A DNA stretch of 64,000 nucleotides. It comes from Porites lutea. Taxonomy: Eukaryota > Cnidaria > Anthozoa > Scleractinia > Poritidae. Each line of letters opens with the position of its first letter. The first letter of the stretch is position 1. Where the stretch lies: NCBI RefSeq assembly GCF_958299795.1, contig NC_133204.1:5040539-5104538 (forward strand), written 5' to 3'. Made by a program: the position numbers and the translations under genes. The notes beneath the pieces were generated by a model. That model ran no database searches. It worked only from the letters and a program-made list of their open reading frames with translations, and was not told the origin of the DNA. Below, in pieces: positions 45,882 through 59,500 of this stretch.

Positions 45882-47754
45882 CTGACTGTGGGCCCTCTAT
45901 AGTATAAGGGCAGGAGCAGTGAATGAAGAGAAAGGTTTATAGGAGAGAAACACTTCATTTACTCACTTTCTGAAACAGCTGCTAAAGGGTTTATTCTAGA
46001 GTGTGGCACTGCGGGATTTCTGTGACTTGAAAAACATTGCTGGCTGTACAAAATGTTTGTAAGTGCAGAAAATGGGGCACAGAAATGAACTGGAATAAAT
46101 GGAGTAAATATCTTCAGCTCTATAAGGTACTTTTAATGAAAGATCAAAATGAACATAAACCACATCTTATTTCAATGAGCAGTAAATAAGAACCTTAACA
46201 TTTTGGCTGTAAATATCTTAAAACCTAGGTCATATTAATAAGAAAACCTGTAATCAGCTAGGTTATCTGTTTAATTTTATTTTTTGAGGGGGGAGGGGGA
46301 AAGAAGAAATACCACTCGCCTGATCACAGGTTACAGCAAAGGTCAAAGTCAGTGCAATGACAATTTAAAAAATTGAAAAAAGAGAAGCATGAACTAGAAA
46401 GTAATTTCAAACTAAATTGTACAAAAATGTTTAAGAACCAGTCCCTCTTTCTTGAGAAGGGGCCAACTACACCTTCAGAAGTCAGTTCAATTCCTAGATT
46501 AAACCCTGACTGTTTGGTAGACTGCTTTCAGTGAAACCATAGTTAGTAACTACTTACTATGGTGAAACAGCTGACACTATCAAAATGATTTCTTGGGCAT
46601 ATAATTTGTATAAAGAAGGGGAAAATAACATTTACCAAGAATGAGAAAGTAAGGACAAACAAGAAAGAAGTAAAAAGTGCCAAGACAGATCATTTTTACT
46701 AAAGGTTAATAATTTTTCATCTTTTTACACTCCTCTGATCTTGTGCTCCGAGCTCCCCGGAAGGGGGGGGGGTGGAAGGGTACTTTAGGAATTTTTGGGT
46801 AGGGGTGTGCCGCTGGGACTCTGGAACCCTTAGCCAATACCAGAGCTAGTTCAGCTGAATTTTGCTACCCTATACAAGACTAAACTCCCTAAATATCCCC
46901 CTATCCTAGAGTAGCTTTTAGGCTGAGTTGCATAAATATGAATTTGCCGATTTGATTTTTTTTATATTTTTGAGTGGCAATTTCGGGTTTCCCCAGTCTA
47001 GACGAAAATCTTCAACCAATTGATCAGTTTCCTGGAAAATGATACCCTATTCTAGACTTGGACTCTCTGATGTATACACCCAATCCCAGAGTGAACAGCT
47101 TGAAAACCATACCCTTCACAGCAACACATACCTACATAGCCCAAAATATAAAATATAAAAATAAATATGTATGTATGTAGCCCATATATGGCAGTAACCC
47201 ACCCCCAGCCAAGCTCATCTTGTGCTTGGCTTGAAATACCCAGTTCACCTCACTTGGCTCAGTAAGCCCATGTTGTGCAGGCTAAGGTATGTGTGAGTTA
47301 AAATCCACTCATTTTGTGAAAATGGCCATCAATATTTGTTTTGTTCAAATGCTTCATAAAATAAATAGATGTCTGAAATATACACATTTGTCACCATCTT
47401 TTTTTAACTAAATGCCTTTGGCTACAGTAGTATGTAAACTAAAGGTGTAAGCAGGGAGGTTCCAATTTTTATCCGCACCCCTCCCCCTAAGGATGACGGG
47501 TTTTCAAATGGGGTTAGATTTTTTTTCTTTAAAGAAGCCGACAAAATTTTTAACCCATTAGACAAATTTTTCAAAGTTGCCGACAAAGAGCGAACTGTTC
47601 GGATTTCATTTTTCAAAGGGCGCCGACAAAAATTTGAGGGCTCGGATTCCAGTCATCCTTGGAGGACGAGGTGGGGGGGGGGGGGGGGAGGGGATACGGA
47701 TAAAAAATGGAACTTCTCGCATCTACCTAAGCTTAGCCGCAAAACGTTGGTTAC
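45882..47754. other. Inner spacer of the tandem duplication, unit 1
   Basis: Short NmrA 3' UTR similarity to unit 2 (tgactgactgt-ggcc), then non-coding sequence, a copy of the 7563 element at about 46755-47210, and a poly-G stretch near 47670. Confidence 0.6.
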
Positions 47755-47857
47755 ATTATTCAGCTAAGTAGTGACAAAGTGAGCATGAAAGAGATGCAAA
47801 CATGGTTATTTCAAGAACTATTTCCTCCTCGTCAAAATCACAACGAACAAATTAAAC
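47755..47857 (-). pseudogene. Degenerate RING-H2 exon, copy of 51193-51308
   Basis: On the minus strand the sequence aligns with the live RING exon from the CDY(E/D)EE segment to the donor (cgcatctcttccat versus tgcatctctttcat, tgtgactacttgg versus tgtcactacttag). A one-base frame change falls before the third zinc cysteine, and the TGG of the WLK motif has become TAG. The 5' part of the exon, with the first cysteine pair, does not align. It lies 1.9 kb 3' of NmrA copy 1, as the live exon lies 1.9 kb 3' of copy 2. Confidence 0.8.
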
Positions 47858-48409
47858 TGACCTCACTATCCAAAGCGAGTATTAACAGGTATAAAACGTT
47901 GCAACTCTTCATGACTCGTTGACAGAAATTTTAAAACGTTTCTTGAATCTTTCAACGGTGTTACAATCAACCATCATTCAATATTATCAGCTTGAAGATT
48001 TCGTTCATCTCTTTCCCGAACGCTTGAATGTCAAAAAAATAAAATGATATTTTCAGAGCCTCCTCATCTCAACCAGCTTACAGCAAAAAAGACCAGGCGC
48101 GACGAGCAGGGATTGGAACTAGTGATTGAGGACACTAAAGTGTGGCTTACTTGAAGAGTCTCGCACGAAATCCTGGTGGGGCACAGGTCGAAAAGGTGTG
48201 TTCATTGCTAAAGGTAAGTTACGGTGTACTTGTGTTGATCTTTTGAGGGCAGTTGAGAATAAGTTAAATCAAGCTCCGCCTGTGTATATGTATTTTGTAA
48301 TGCACCTCGGCGTGGGATGAATCATTTTTCCGTTTCTGAGATCAGAAGGTTTGCCTGCACTACATTCATTAATTTCGTCTTTTGCTAATATTCCTTCTGA
48401 CAGTTTAAT

Positions 48410-49300
48410 ATGTCCAAGCGTACGGTATTTGTTCTCGGCTGCAGTGGTTCAATCGGTTCCGCCACAGTCAGAGCTCTGTCCAGAAAATACTCGGACACGT
48501 TTAACATCCTCGCAGGAACAAGGGACATTGCATCTGAGAAAGTGGCATCCCTCAGATCTCTGCCAGGGGTAACAATTTTGCACGCTGATATGAATAACAA
48601 AGAAGCATTGCGTGACCTGTTGACTGGCGTGACATCATTGTTCATCGTTACACCAACCAATGGGTTTAGACTTGCTATCGGCGCAGCGGAAGTAGCTAAA
48701 GCGTCAGGCGTTAAGCACATTCTGACAGTTAGCGTACTCACGGTTGAGCTCACCGACACCATCTATGGCAAACAGTACGGCGAGTTAGAGTCCCGTGTTA
48801 AACTCCTTCAGATCCCATACACTTTTATCCGCCTTCCTCCATTCGTCGACAACTACTGGGCTTACAAACGTCCCATTCAGCAGAATTCCTCTTTTAGCAC
48901 TCCAGGTGATCCAACCAAGCCATTCTCAGCTGTCGTGGTGGAGGACGCTGGGAAGGCTGCAGCCGCTATCATGGCTGAACCCGAGAAGCATTATGGGAAG
49001 ACTTACAAGCTGATAAGCAATCGTCACACTCTAAACGAGCTGGCAGCCGCTTTTAGCCAGGCTCTAGGTAGGAATGTCAAGTATGAACGAATTTCTTACA
49101 ATGATTGTAGGCGCCGTCTCGTTGAAGTGGTTGGTTTTAGCGAGGAGGACGCAGATGGGATCTTAGAAATATACAGGCTTACTGATGAGGAGTGCCCAAT
49201 GGTAGACGACCCAGAAATGTCCCACTTCAACCAAATCACGGGAGAAAAGCCCACCAGTTTGAAGGAGTGGGTGAATGAGGTGGCTCCTGCATTTAAGTGA
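48410..49300 (+). CDS. NmrA-like NAD(P)-binding protein, copy 2
   Basis: An intronless ORF of 296 aa, MSKRTVFVLGCSGSIGSATV onward, colinear with copy 1 except for a short deletion near residue 270 (DDPEMSHF versus QPEYTPESSHF). The dinucleotide motif GCSGSIG, LFIVTPTNGF and VVVEDAGKAAAAIM are kept. Substitutions are spread along the protein and many codon differences are synonymous, so both copies appear to be under purifying selection. Upstream, the sequence cgtcttttgctaatattcc matches the same position in copy 1 (tgtcttttgctagtatccc), so the duplicated block includes some promoter-proximal DNA. Cellular role unknown; probably a cytosolic oxidoreductase or redox sensor. Confidence 0.88.
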   Translation: MSKRTVFVLGCSGSIGSATVRALSRKYSDTFNILAGTRDIASEKVASLRSLPGVTILHADMNNKEALRDLLTGVTSLFIVTPTNGFRLAIGAAEVAKASGVKHILTVSVLTVELTDTIYGKQYGELESRVKLLQIPYTFIRLPPFVDNYWAYKRPIQQNSSFSTPGDPTKPFSAVVVEDAGKAAAAIMAEPEKHYGKTYKLISNRHTLNELAAAFSQALGRNVKYERISYNDCRRRLVEVVGFSEEDADGILEIYRLTDEECPMVDDPEMSHFNQITGEKPTSLKEWVNEVAPAFK

Positions 49301-50529
49301 CTGACTGTAGGCCTTTCATAGCTAAGGTGGATAAGGGAAACTACCCACCTACCCCTCCCCTAAGTCAATACTAACACGTACTTCTCACTTAGGGCAAAAT
49401 GTTGGGTTAGGGGAGGGGGAGGTGGGCAGTTTCCCACAAACCTAAATTGATCCTCTAAGATAAAGGACTAAAGGGGAATGTTCGCTTCACACAAGCCTGA
49501 GAAAAAAGCCAACATTTCGCGACGCCACCACTGGTTTCCCCGCGAAACGACGTCTGAAAAACGACTATAGAAATTCCATACTGATGACGCGTCAATACCT
49601 AGAACTGGGTAGTGTTTCTGATTGGTTGAAGCAAATTCTCAGCCACTCAGAAGCACTACCCAGATCGTAGTATCACGTCATCAGTATGAAATTTCTGTGT
49701 TCGTTCCCCGACGTCATTTCGCGGGAAACCAGTGGTAGCGTCGCGAAATGTCGGGTATTTTCTCAGGCTAGCTTTACACCACCTCAATTCTAGACTGAGA
49801 CAGTATGGGAAGACTTTCATCCGGTCAATCCTGAATTTTTCAGTTTCTTTTTTAACCGCTTAGGTTTTATTCTACTGCGAAGATCATTTGAGAATATGTT
49901 CAGTTTCATCTTTCTCTTAGTTAAACAATAATATAACCATTGTACTATATCATAGCTTATTTTCAAGAGTTTTTATTCCTCCTAACAATCTGTATCTAAC
50001 GTGCCTCAAAACTCGAGATTTCAAAATCGTGGATAAAGATTCAGAACAGAACGGAGGAGAAACAATTTCTGGAGATGTTTTATGACAACGCATCAAGAAA
50101 AATATCCATTGCGAGGTATTCGTAATAAGAAAAGCAAACCCCTGATGTAAATTAAACTTATAATTATCATCTTTATATGACATATATATCTTCTTTTTTG
50201 TGTAAAATGATTTTTTCTAACAAACTTATAACAGAAACCTGGTTTAGACCAATTTTTCTTTATCTTTAACAAATGATAGAGTTTTCAGTTGTTGCATGTA
50301 ACTATTGCAGGATTCAGTCCTGTCTGGATGTGAATCTTGTCTCTTGAATATCTTTCCCTTCAACTTGTCTGTCCTGTTTTTGGCTCGTCAAACAGGCCCA
50401 AGCCGTTTAGTTGCCGTATCAGGCAGATTCATCGATCTTCAAACCACTTGACGAGTACCAGAGGGGCTAATTAAGCAACGTTGCGTTGTTTTAATATAAT
50501 CTGCCGACAAGGCAATTCGAGCACTTTGT
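49301..50529. other. Spacer between NmrA copy 2 and the RING gene 3' end
   Basis: Holds the MITE at 49494-49769; the rest is AT-rich with no coding exon recognised and would include both 3' UTRs. Confidence 0.65.
49494..49769. mobile_element. MITE AGCCTGAGAAAA / TTTTCTCAGGCT with CCACCACTGGTTTCC
   Basis: Second copy of the 27267 family with better-kept ends: agcctgagaaaa, catttcgcgacgccaccact and inverse. Confidence 0.88.
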
Positions 50530-53500
50530 TCAGTGAGGAAGAACATCTCGGCATGTTGGACAGGTGGCGTGCTGTAAACAAGATAAACACTCCGTGGTTA
50601 CACTAAAATAACAGCTTCTTAACCGCAAAGATATTTGCCAAAAGCCAGCTAGTGGAATGACATAACGCGGCTGAGAATCATTTAAGGTGAAACCTGTATC
50701 AAATTACTTAAGTCCTAGACCCTTCACAGACCCTCACTTTCTCTTATTTCATTCAGCGAATGCGCAAAAAGGACTTTTTTATCCGACAAACGCGTGAACT
50801 GGACACTTAGGTCAAGGCCGAGTGCGATGGGGAGGAGCACATTTTCTTCCCTTCCCCCTCATGCGTTGCGCTCAACTAGCCTGAAACCAGGCTCCGCAGC
50901 TGGGGAAAAAGGGCAAAAACGGGGTCAAATAGCAAAAACATCGGCGAGCGAGACGAGCCGAGAGGTGGCCTGTGGAGGGGGAAAGGGTGACAGAGGTTCC
51001 GCCAGAGGTTCCTCCCCAGACTACCTCTCGGCTCGCTTCGCTCGCCGATTTTTTTCTCCTTCCCCCCCAATGCGGGATCGTTTTTGCGCGTAATTTGGCG
51101 CGTTTCTTCCAGTTTGCGTTAAGAAAATAGAGGTCGCTCACAAACTGTCAGCCAAAGTCCCGTAAATTGTTCCCATGCAAAATGCTGATTACCATTTTAA
51201 GCCAAGTAGTCACACACTGAGGATGGAAGAGATGCGAGCATGGTAATTCAAAAACTGTTTCGTCCTCCTCGTAATCACAACGACAGATGGTACATGATAG
51301 GCAAACGTCTGTAAAAAGAAGGAAGAAAAAACACTTAACAGAAGCACAATCAGGCTTCAAAACCATCTCAAAAATAACAATATGAAAAGAGTAGAAACAA
51401 ATGTTGAGAACATCATCGCAGTTAAAGACGCAATAACTTTAATACAAAAGTAGGTTGAGTTTGATCGTCCGGGTGAACGTAGTCCTGAATAGGACTGTTG
51501 CTGTTGTCAGTGACCCTTCACTCCTCAGATGCTCGATTATGGAAAACATGAAATGTAGTTCTAACTTTCGGGTCTGTTGATAAAACGTATGGCCTAACCA
51601 TTTAAATAAAACCTCTATAGCCGTTCTTTTGCGTTCTATCCTGCAAACGGAGACGTATTTCCGGTGGAGAGGAGCGACGACCGGAAATACGTCTGCGTTT
51701 GCAGGCCATATCCCCTCTTGACAAGATGGAACTTTTTGTTTCGTTTTCCTCCTTTCGTTTAGCCTAGGTTCCGACGCTACTAGGAATGAAGCAGAGCTCG
51801 AAAAAAACTTGAATTCCAGTTTGTCCTGCCTGAGGCCACTTCTTGTGCGTCTTAGTTACTGATTTTGTTAGACTTGCCTGCACCCTTGCCCATTGGGCGA
51901 GTAAGCTTTTTAACCCTTTAAGCCCCAATATCCACATATAAATTCTCCATACTGATCTTCATACATTTCCTTAAAAGTCAGTTGAGAGAGTCTGTTACAG
52001 ATCAAATCATTTTCTTCTAAGTGATCATTTTATTAACTTTCATAACCATTTCTATTGTTAAAATATGGATACTGATAGGAGAAAATTGATGTTGGTCACT
52101 GTTGGGATCGTTACCCAGCAAGAACATCTACTTGTCCCACACTATCGGACAAGACTTGTTTCGAGCCCTTATGAAGGGGATAAATTCAGGGCAGAAAATG
52201 TACTGACACTTTTTGAAGGGTTCCTTTATGATGACACTTACCCACTTGTTCTTTGGAGATGTTCTTTTTTGGAAGGGACTCAATCACCTGCGGAAGGGCT
52301 GGTGGAGTGCCTTCATTCGCCATCTCGGGATGAGCTCTTAAAAACTGCGACGAGAAAAATACCTCTTAAAAACTATGTTCAATCGAGATCCTTACTCTAA
52401 ATTGGGAACCGAGGAGAAAAAAAGAAGCATCCGAGAAAATAAGTGTTATAAATTGTTTATTACATAACTTTCTTTTAGCAAGCAAACACCAAGGGTCGGT
52501 TATTTAAAGGTCTAACTTTAATAGACCGCGGTTTAGGAAATCTTTGTACATCTAGATCTCCTCCTCAGTGAGTTATTTTAAAAAGACAAATGCTTTTCTA
52601 GTCTACACTATATGCTTTCATGAAACTGTTTACGATAAATCGTACCGTTTACATAAAAGCGTTCGGCAACCTGAAAACGGCTTAGAACGCTGTTTTATTA
52701 AACGCTGGCTAAACTCCCTTTAAATAACTGCATTAGAAGAGTTTTCACCTTTAAAAAAGAACAATTACAATACCGATTTTTATTCTTTTGAGAACTCTTG
52801 TAATTGTAGCAGCAGAATGCGCCACTTTGGGAACGATAAGGGCACTGGAGCCGAAATGTTTCTGGGATATTTACTGGGGACGCTCCGGGTAGCTTAAGTA
52901 AAGACGTTGATGAGCGACGCACGCCAACCGAAAGTGACGCACGCTAACCGGAAATGAGGCATTTTCCCTTTTAACATACCATGACGCAACCAATGAGTAT
53001 TGCTAAGTGCCTTTAGTCATATAAAGACGATTCCCCCTGAAAATTTAGGCATAACAACTACTCAAGAATGCAAAAAGTCCACTTTCAGTTGACGTGTGTC
53101 GCTCAAAAACGTCTTCGCTTAAGCTCCCTAATTTCTCCCCTCTCTCTAGTAATTATCCCAGAAGTCTTTGCAAAAGTTTACACATTGAATTCTGTAAAGC
53201 TGATCGTACTACGTGAGAATTAACTTTGCAAGACACCAACACGACACCGAATGAGCATGTTGGATGAAGTGACCCACCGCGGCGGGTGGCCCAGTCTACC
53301 AGACCGGGCCGGGGTCAAATTGTGCCCAGTAAACGTTCAAGATGGCTTTACTCGCCTAGCCGGGTTCGGATTCGCGTTACATCAAATTCGCGCCAAATTC
53401 AACTAACTGCCTTTGCCGGAGGCTTTGCATCATTTGTTTATCCCACCTGAGCGGGTTACCTCATCTACCTGGGATTCCCCCTCCATGTAAACAGGCCCTT

Positions 53501-56500
53501 ATACACACACAAAAAAAAAGCCGAGGATGCCTTGCCATGGTGTCCGTATTAAGCGGTCTCTCAAAATAACGTACAAATACGCAATTAATATAGAGACCAA
53601 AGCAGACAAAGAGTAAGAAAGGTAAGAACAGTGACTGCAGCAAAAAGCCAAGGAAGTGAAACTTGTATATAAAAGAGGCAAAAAAAAAAATCAAATGGCT
53701 ACAACAAGGGTCAAACAGAGGAAGACACAAACATGTCACGCTATTTTGCAACAGTATTAACCCATAAATCTCTCTCTACAGAGTACAATGTCTACAATTG
53801 GCACATTATTGTGACAATGAAAAAAGACACTTCGCAGGTAACCATTGTCCGTAAAGCAGGGTTCCACTTGAACCAATAAACGTCACCTTCGAATAAACGC
53901 CGCACCCAATCAGAGGCATGCGGTGTTTTATCGAGGATTATAATAAAGATTCGGTAAAATTTGGAAGCTACACCATCCAGACATTTATGTTTCTATCTCA
54001 ACAATATGAGACATTGGAACTTTAAACATCTTTCTTTTTTTAATTGCTGTCAATGTTTTCAGAAATGTGATTTTAAAAGATAAACGCCACTTTCAAATAA
54101 ACGCTTAATCTTTCCTGCATGTACTTACCTCACGAATAAGACCTAAAAAAAGCGGAAGAGGATTGACCTAAAAATAAACAAAAATTTTAATAACCAACAA
54201 CTAAATCAGCAGATGTTATAAAAAAAACAACAATAATAACACAAAAACTGAACAAAAAATAATTATGTCGTACTAAGTTTTTTTGGTTGTGGAGTGCTTT
54301 TGTACCGATAAATACGGATGGGAACCAATTTTTTTTCATCATCAAAAAGACCTTTCAGTTAAAATTAGGAATTTTCAGCCAATTACAGAGCGCAACAATG
54401 CAGTACGTTAGGGATCAAATACAGTCAACCCTCTACTTACACACACCTCTCCTAAGCGGACCCTTTACTAAATACCCCCCGAGGGCGCTTATTTATTTCA
54501 AGCTCATTTGAGGGAGAGCTTATTTGAGAGGGGGGGCGCTATTTCATTTAGAAACGACAACGGTATTAGTTCTCCATAATAAACTAGAATACAAAGTGGA
54601 AAAGCCCACGTACAAGAAGTTTTAGGTCATGCAGCCGAGGATCAGAGTCAAATTGGTATATAAACCATCCTGGATCTTTACAGTCGTAGTTGATTAACAC
54701 AGTCACTCATTTATTAGTGAAGAATAATGAGGGGAGGGGAGGGGAGCTTAATAGAAAGGGGGGTTTATTAACTTTCTTCCCCTCAAAAGGGGGGGGGGGT
54801 GGGCTAATTAGAGGGAGGGGGCTTAATAGAGGATCTACGGTTTAGTCATGGTCCCAGCCACATGTGGACACTGAAACAGGCCATTTGCGAGTTCCAAAAC
54901 CTCTCACTTTCAAAACGAGGCCAAGTGCAAAACCTTTCTCGTTCTACTTGCATGAGAATAAAAAAAATCATTTTCATATCGAAGGCTTCGCACCTAGCCT
55001 CGCTTTGAAACGGAGGCCTAGCGCAACTCGAAAATGTCCTCTTTTTCCGCCAGTCAAGTGAACAACTTATTAAGGTCCCTAATAAACTTACCTCCTGGTT
55101 GAAGAGAGGCGAGATTAACAACGAACTCAAGATATCCACATTATCAATGCTCTCAGATTCATCCCTATCATCTTCCTCATAATCACTACAAAACAAAACA
55201 CAATAACAAACACAATTAACCTTTTCTACAAAAAGATTCGTTCTCTACACGGTATTCAGGGTTCACAAGCTTTTTTATGCGTAAAACTCAAGGATTTTCC
55301 ACGACCGATTTGTCAAATTTCAAGGGCATTTTCAGAGGAAAAAAGGAGACTTCGAATCATAAAAACACGTACAGATCAGGGACATGTGCAGTGCATTTGC
55401 GGCTTAATGTACGTAAGCAAGAGACTAGGAACGAATAAACGAGTAACTGTTTACGAATATTCCGTCTGTATTTGCAATGACTATCTTTCATAGCGTGAAA
55501 AATGAGGGGCACTCAAATTTTCCATTTTCTTCAGGAAGCCCAATTTTATTTGTCCCAGCCATAAATTGTCGGCAAACAGGGCTATTCATAATTATCACTG
55601 ATCCGGCAAAAGTTAATTTCAAAATGATACTAAACAGAGACAGGTAAAAAACAAGATTCTTGATTCCCTACCTTCCATTTTCACTATCTAACTCGCAGTC
55701 GTCATCTTCACCATCATCATTATCATCATCATCGTTGCCAAAAAGTCTACAGTTCACACATTCAGAACCTGCAAAGATAATAAGCGAGTTTGATACCCAG
55801 GCTTGACCTGCCGTTGGGCAAATACTCTAGGGTAACATGTCGGACTACAGTAGTACTTTTGCTAACAAGCGTAGAGAGCAATTAATAGGGAGCTTTAGCA
55901 ACGACAGGGCGACGGCAGCAAAAACGACACTATTTAAAAGACTTCGATTTTTTCCCGGCAAACTTTGTCGTGATTACTTCGACTCACGTAGAATCTCAAA
56001 TGTAGGTGAATTTCCCTGGAATTGAGTTCTTGGGGACCGCACCCAAGTTTAGAGGGAGAAGGAGAAATTTGTTGTCTTGTGTTCTTACGTCCTCCATAAG
56101 ACTTCGCTTGAGGGAATTTCACGTCGTAGTCGTGCAGTGACGGCAAAGAAATTTGTAACATAAGTGTATAGCACAACAAAGTTGTTGTTTTGCTGATCAA
56201 AGCTAATATTTCTTTTACGTTCTTGTTGCCGACGCCGTTGCTAAGCTCCAGAGCTTAAGCAACGGCGACGGCAACGAGATCGGCAAAAAACAATAGGAGA
56301 GTGGTTAATGTAATCAATTTACAGGTGAAGAGCCATTGTAGTTAGTGGATACACCACAAATAAAGTCATTTATTATTATTATTTATTATATTATTATTTA
56401 TTTAAGGTTCGTAAAGCAAACAAAGACAGATACCGGAGCAGCCTGACTCATCTGAAACACAGTGAAGCGGGGGAACTTGTTGGTCAGAGCTGCAACAAAG

Positions 56501-59500
56501 CTCATCCTGTACTGAACAGCGTTCATCATGCTCAGAATCCGATTCAGTGTCTGATTCATTAAAAGAGGCCAAGGGAGGAAGGTCTACACACCACAGGCTC
56601 TCATCATCGTCACCATCATCATCCTCGTCTTCATTTAAGTCGTCACTGCTGTCAAATGTCAGAGGGGGCAGCGAGTCGTTATCAGACAAGTCCAAGTCTG
56701 AGTCCTCTTTTTCACTACACGTGCTTCGATTATCTTCGTTTTCTGTAAGAACAAAATAAATTATTATTCATCCAAAATATTTCCCTGTTTCTGATTCGCG
56801 AGCTTGCGGTCACCAAATTTGGAAGATGTTTGCCTTTATTCTATGATTGACTTGAAGTTAGACGCACAGACACTGACAGAACCTCCCCAATATGTATATT
56901 AAATCATACTCGGCCTCATCCAGTAATTGTTAACTATTTTGGATTTCACGACTTCTTTGAGGCATACATGTATGATGTATCAGTGATACCAAACACTGAG
57001 TCCTGTCTACCTCATATTAACTGTACGCCTTTTGTACGCACAATAATCGAGAAACCTGAGAAAATTTGAGGAACAATGAAGTACTGCATAGTGATAAAGT
57101 GAATTCATGGGGTTATCAGATAGGAGAAATCAAATGAATTTACACAGCAAATGTCATTGATAACAAACCTACCAAAATTTGTAGGTCTGAGTGTATCCTT
57201 TTTTACTGAAGAAGCTAATGCAGGATCAGGACTATCTGCCTGGTTTGCAATATTCCAATTTCTCTTACTTCCCACTCGAGTTTTCGATGTGTTTTCCAGG
57301 ACAGAACAAGCTGTAAAAGGTAGTTAAAACACTAGGTATAGTTAACTTATTACAAATCGTTTTAATCATTTACCTTACAGGGACTTTGTCACTCTATTTT
57401 TATATCTTTGTAAAAAGCCAAAATGTATTTGCATCAATTTGAATTCAAATTTAACTAATGGTCCAGTTTTGTTATTTCAAACTATATTTAGGCCTTGAAA
57501 CTGTCGTCCTGTCCTGTCGTCTATTGCAATGGATGGTACCAACAAAATTATTTTTGTTAGTGCTCCCTGATAAAATTTTTCGTAACTCTACAAGAGCATT
57601 TTGTGTATGAGTTATGGCACTAAGTAATGACTTCTGTTCAGCACAGAATTGACCTAAAACAGCAATATCCTTGAGACAACTCGCCCTTTTTAGCAAAGTA
57701 CCAAGTTTTTGTGAGAAAATCCCCTTTTCAGCATATTAAAAACAATCAAATCTGGCCATTTAATGTAAAATCACGTGAATTGGCAAAAGGAGATTCTTAG
57801 GCTTTTTGATCAAATCACCTGGGCACAGTTGTTCGAAGGCTGATTAGCTCTTAACCCAGGGTTACTCTTTCGTTGGTTCAAAAGCATTTTCTCAGCTAAT
57901 TTTCTCTGTTATTTTTAAGAGCATCCAATCATCAACTTGTCAACAAAAAGAATTAAACTGAATGTACCTTTTAAGCTTTCATATCTGAAGTCAAATTCTA
58001 CAATAACCCTGGGTTATCTTAACCCACCTTTGAACCTGGCCCGGCATTTTTAAAAGGACATAACTAAAGAAAGGATTTTTTTTTAATATTTCAGCATTTT
58101 CAATACTACTGACCTTGTTGGTGCTGTTGATTGCTGGTAGTACTTTTCTTTTCACCTTGGCTGCAGCATGGAGCTTTTTCCTTCTCAGCTGATTCAGTCA
58201 TTTCTAATGGAGAATTAAACACATACAGACAGAGACAGGTTATCCCTTTGCAAGTTTGAAGTTCTGATTCAAAATACACTTGATTACCAATGGTTGGTTG
58301 CTGACGAGAAACTAAACTTGCATTGAACCAGATGCTTCACTAAATCATTCATTCATTCATTTACCAAGAAATTTATAATATATTAAAGATGATAGACACT
58401 ATTCTAAATAAATTATTTTACAAATGTTCGAAGTGCTAATGACAAGGAAGCCTACATAGAAGCCGGGGGCTTATCCTACAAAACATCTTTCAAGACAACT
58501 TGAAATTTAGTTTGTTTAGTTTGACTACCTTGTCCAAAGACATTGAAAGGAAATTAATTCCACAAAGTATGATAGCGTGAAAAATTCTTCAGCTAAAAAT
58601 TAAGGCTTCAGAGGAGAACATCAACCTAATTCCCCTTCCAGAAACAAGGGGAATGGCTACAAGCGTTTGGTGCAATGATTTCGGCATTGTTTGGGCAGAC
58701 AAGCGTTACTTATGACTGGTTAATGGTTGGCTTGAATACCATCGACCAATTGTAACAAATGCTTGTCCACCCGAACAATCCCTGAAACAGGGTTCATACA
58801 AATAATTGCAACCATTTTCTAGGACTTTTGAAGGACAACATTTGATTTTCAAGGACCATTTACCAGGAATGTTATTTCATAGATTGCACAAAAATACACA
58901 TTCCCAGTCCATTCTAACAGAACTTTAAGGCTTGAAATGTTTGCTCCACCAACTTCTCTACATTTTTCAGTTCACTTGTCTTGAATTGACAGTTAATTAT
59001 TGCATAAACAAAAAACGCTTTATGTAAATCACCTTTAAGTTCTCTGAGCAATGATTTATACTCTGTCTTGAACAAGCAAAAAGGATTGAAAAACGCTTTT
59101 CGCGTTACTACATTCAAAGCTGAAGAAAATACAAGGACATTTCAAGGACTTGTACAGACATTTAAGGACTTTTCAAGGTCTTTTCAAGACTGCGCGAACT
59201 CTGAAGTCACTGCACCAAAAGCTTGTAGCCATTCTCCCTAAAGTTTCCAAAGTGGGGAATACTGGTGAGGAAAAAAGCTTGACTCCTCACATACTTTAAC
59301 ACAAACAGCCACCTGGCCCCAGTTGTTCAATAGATGGATAGCACTATCCACTGTTCAAACAACCAGGGCCAACAATACAAAATAACTAAAGGCACTTGCA
59401 TTATTGCAAATTACAAGAGTTATCTCTTTATTGTCTGGTGTTTTAGGATCAAATATTGGTCACACTGCAGACGGTAATATCCAACCATTGCTCAGTGCCA

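Noticed and set aside
47577-47771. 64-codon plus frame with poly-Gly
   Set aside because: It is created by the poly-G run near 47670 within repeat sequence.
52065-52400. 111-codon open frame inside the TPR/RING gene intron
   Set aside because: Its start lies in a MITE remnant and the product has no recognisable domain.
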